A stretch of 15,931 bases of DNA from Sandaracinaceae bacterium (GTDB lineage Bacteria; Myxococcota_A; Polyangia; Polyangiales; Sandaracinaceae). The stretch spans positions 1-15,931 of the forward strand of contig JANWYL010000043.1 of the NCBI GenBank assembly GCA_025056955.1. Direction: 5' to 3'. The notes beneath the pieces were generated by a model that was given only the letters and a program-made list of their open reading frames with translations, made no database searches and had not been told where the DNA came from. Below are positions 14,965 to 15,931 of the stretch, piece after piece. How positions within the stretch are numbered: the stretch's first letter is position 1; each line of letters begins with the position of its first letter. The position numbers were made by a program, and so were the translations under genes.

Positions 14965-15931
14965 TTAGGGAATCGTCCACGGAAGGGTCGGAGGGGAATG
15001 GATTGCTTGGAAGTGAGGGCCACTGAACTCGAGAAGGAATGACCTCCACCCGATCGCCTCCCCCTGCTTGGCACCCACCCGCACTTCCCACACCATCCCA
15101 TCAACAAGGGGCCTTGAATCGGTGAATTCGTGGGCATCAAAAGTGCATGCATAGCTCGAACGGGGAAAAGGACCGATCGGCCAAGCGAAACATCTCCAAA
15201 GAGGCTCAAGCTTTCTGTTTAACAGCACCTCTTCGAGGATGCGGGCCACCTCAGCACCAAGCACCTCCCCATAACGCAAACGCTGGCGCACAATCTCCTG
15301 CCACTCCTCGCAGGCTTCTTCAAGGGCGCGGTAAAGGGCTTCGATTTTTGGATCTAAGCGACCACGGGACACAAGGAGCATCCATGGAACACTGAGCATT
15401 GAAGCGAGCGGATATGCCTCAATCCACGCATCAAAACGGGCCTGAGCGCCGGCATCAGGAAATGAACCATCTCGATGCCTTGCCTGCTGGGCAGAAAAAG
15501 CCTCCCCCCAAGCGATCCCAGAAGCCCTCGCTAAGCGAAAACCATTTTGACGAAAACCCTCCTCCATCCATCCATAGGTATCCCCCCAATTCTTGAGCTC
15601 CCCGGAAACAACCGATCGAACAAAAGCTTCTCCAACTGAGGCAAAATAAGGTGCAATTCCCCTTACAAATTCACGTTCTTCGCTAAGCAAAGGTGCAACC
15701 ACCCGATTTACGTACTGGATGGAACTCAGTGTCTCTATCGAAGAAGACCGGATCAAAGAGAGCGTGGCTTCGTCCACAATCGCGATTTCTGCCACCTGAG
15801 CAAAAGAGCCACTCTCAACCAGGATTTTTCCACCCCGTGGCAGGTGGCGCTCCAGGCGGTTTCGAAGTTCGATCGCCTTTCGATAGAAAACGCACTCTCC
15901 GGGCAACTCTGGCAAAGCTGGGCCATCGCTT
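14965..15931 (-). CDS. Unrecognised protein (5'-partial at right edge)
   Basis: I do not recognise this family. The frame is open through the right edge, so the start is outside; a TTG at 15915 is only an internal candidate. About 321 residues are visible. They look soluble and mixed: an N-terminal part with VESGSFAQVAEIAIVDEA, a long helical middle rich in Glu, Arg and Ala, and a C-terminal part with WPIGPFP, DAHEF and a VWEVRVGAKQGEAIGW segment that suggests beta strands. There is no signal peptide, membrane segment or obvious catalytic motif in the visible part. It converges on the FadL-like gene with a 26-bp gap containing no hairpin. Codon use and composition look like those of its neighbours, so it is probably a real gene. 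Confidence 0.6.
   Translation of the reverse strand, partial: SDGPALPELPGECVFYRKAIELRNRLERHLPRGGKILVESGSFAQVAEIAIVDEATLSLIRSSSIETLSSIQYVNRVVAPLLSEEREFVRGIAPYFASVGEAFVRSVVSGELKNWGDTYGWMEEGFRQNGFRLARASGIAWGEAFSAQQARHRDGSFPDAGAQARFDAWIEAYPLASMLSVPWMLLVSRGRLDPKIEALYRALEEACEEWQEIVRQRLRYGEVLGAEVARILEEVLLNRKLEPLWRCFAWPIGPFPRSSYACTFDAHEFTDSRPLVDGMVWEVRVGAKQGEAIGWRSFLLEFSGPHFQAIHSPPTLPWTIP

Overview
The window reads as a Gram-negative chromosome of the former Deltaproteobacteria (Myxococcota-like). The basis is protein style rather than any marker gene: an OmpA-family protein carrying thrombospondin type-3 repeats, a single-domain MCE protein with a long beta-rich C-terminus, a FadL-type porin, a formylglycine-generating-enzyme-like lipoprotein and a Pro/Ala-rich CpaF-like protein. 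I see no tRNA, rRNA, CRISPR array, transposase or phage gene. Coding density is very high: there is no gene-free stretch above about 110 bp, and several convergent genes abut or overlap at their stop codons.

Left part (1-5063). A CpaF/T2SS-type ATPase homologue enters from the left edge with its nucleotide-binding motifs eroded. It abuts, stop codon to stop codon, a minus-strand FGE-like lipoprotein gene. That gene is divergent from and probably overlaps the 5' end of trmH (tRNA Gm18 methyltransferase). trmH in turn shares a CTAG with the stop of the minus-strand OmpA/TSP3 gene. The OmpA-like gene has its own candidate promoter, with a palindrome in the spacer and a tandem 9-bp repeat.

Middle part (5175-13053), the most interesting region. 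Six collinear minus-strand genes run in transcription order: inositol monophosphatase, a GH3-family acyl-amide synthetase, myo-inositol-3-phosphate synthase, a DegT/AHBA-type PLP aminotransferase, a UPF0104/LPG-synthase-TM-type membrane protein and an MCE (MlaD-like) lipid-transport protein. The first four look like a route from glucose-6-phosphate to inositol and possibly an aminated, N-acylated cyclitol. The last two are what one would expect for moving a lipid through the envelope. I infer a candidate inositol or aminocyclitol lipid synthesis and export locus. The oxidoreductase needed to make a keto-inositol for the aminotransferase is not in this window.

Right part (13163-15931). A YkgJ-type cysteine-cluster gene is split by a +1 frame change. 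A divergent FadL-like outer-membrane protein follows, convergent with a minus-strand gene that I do not recognise and that runs off the right edge.
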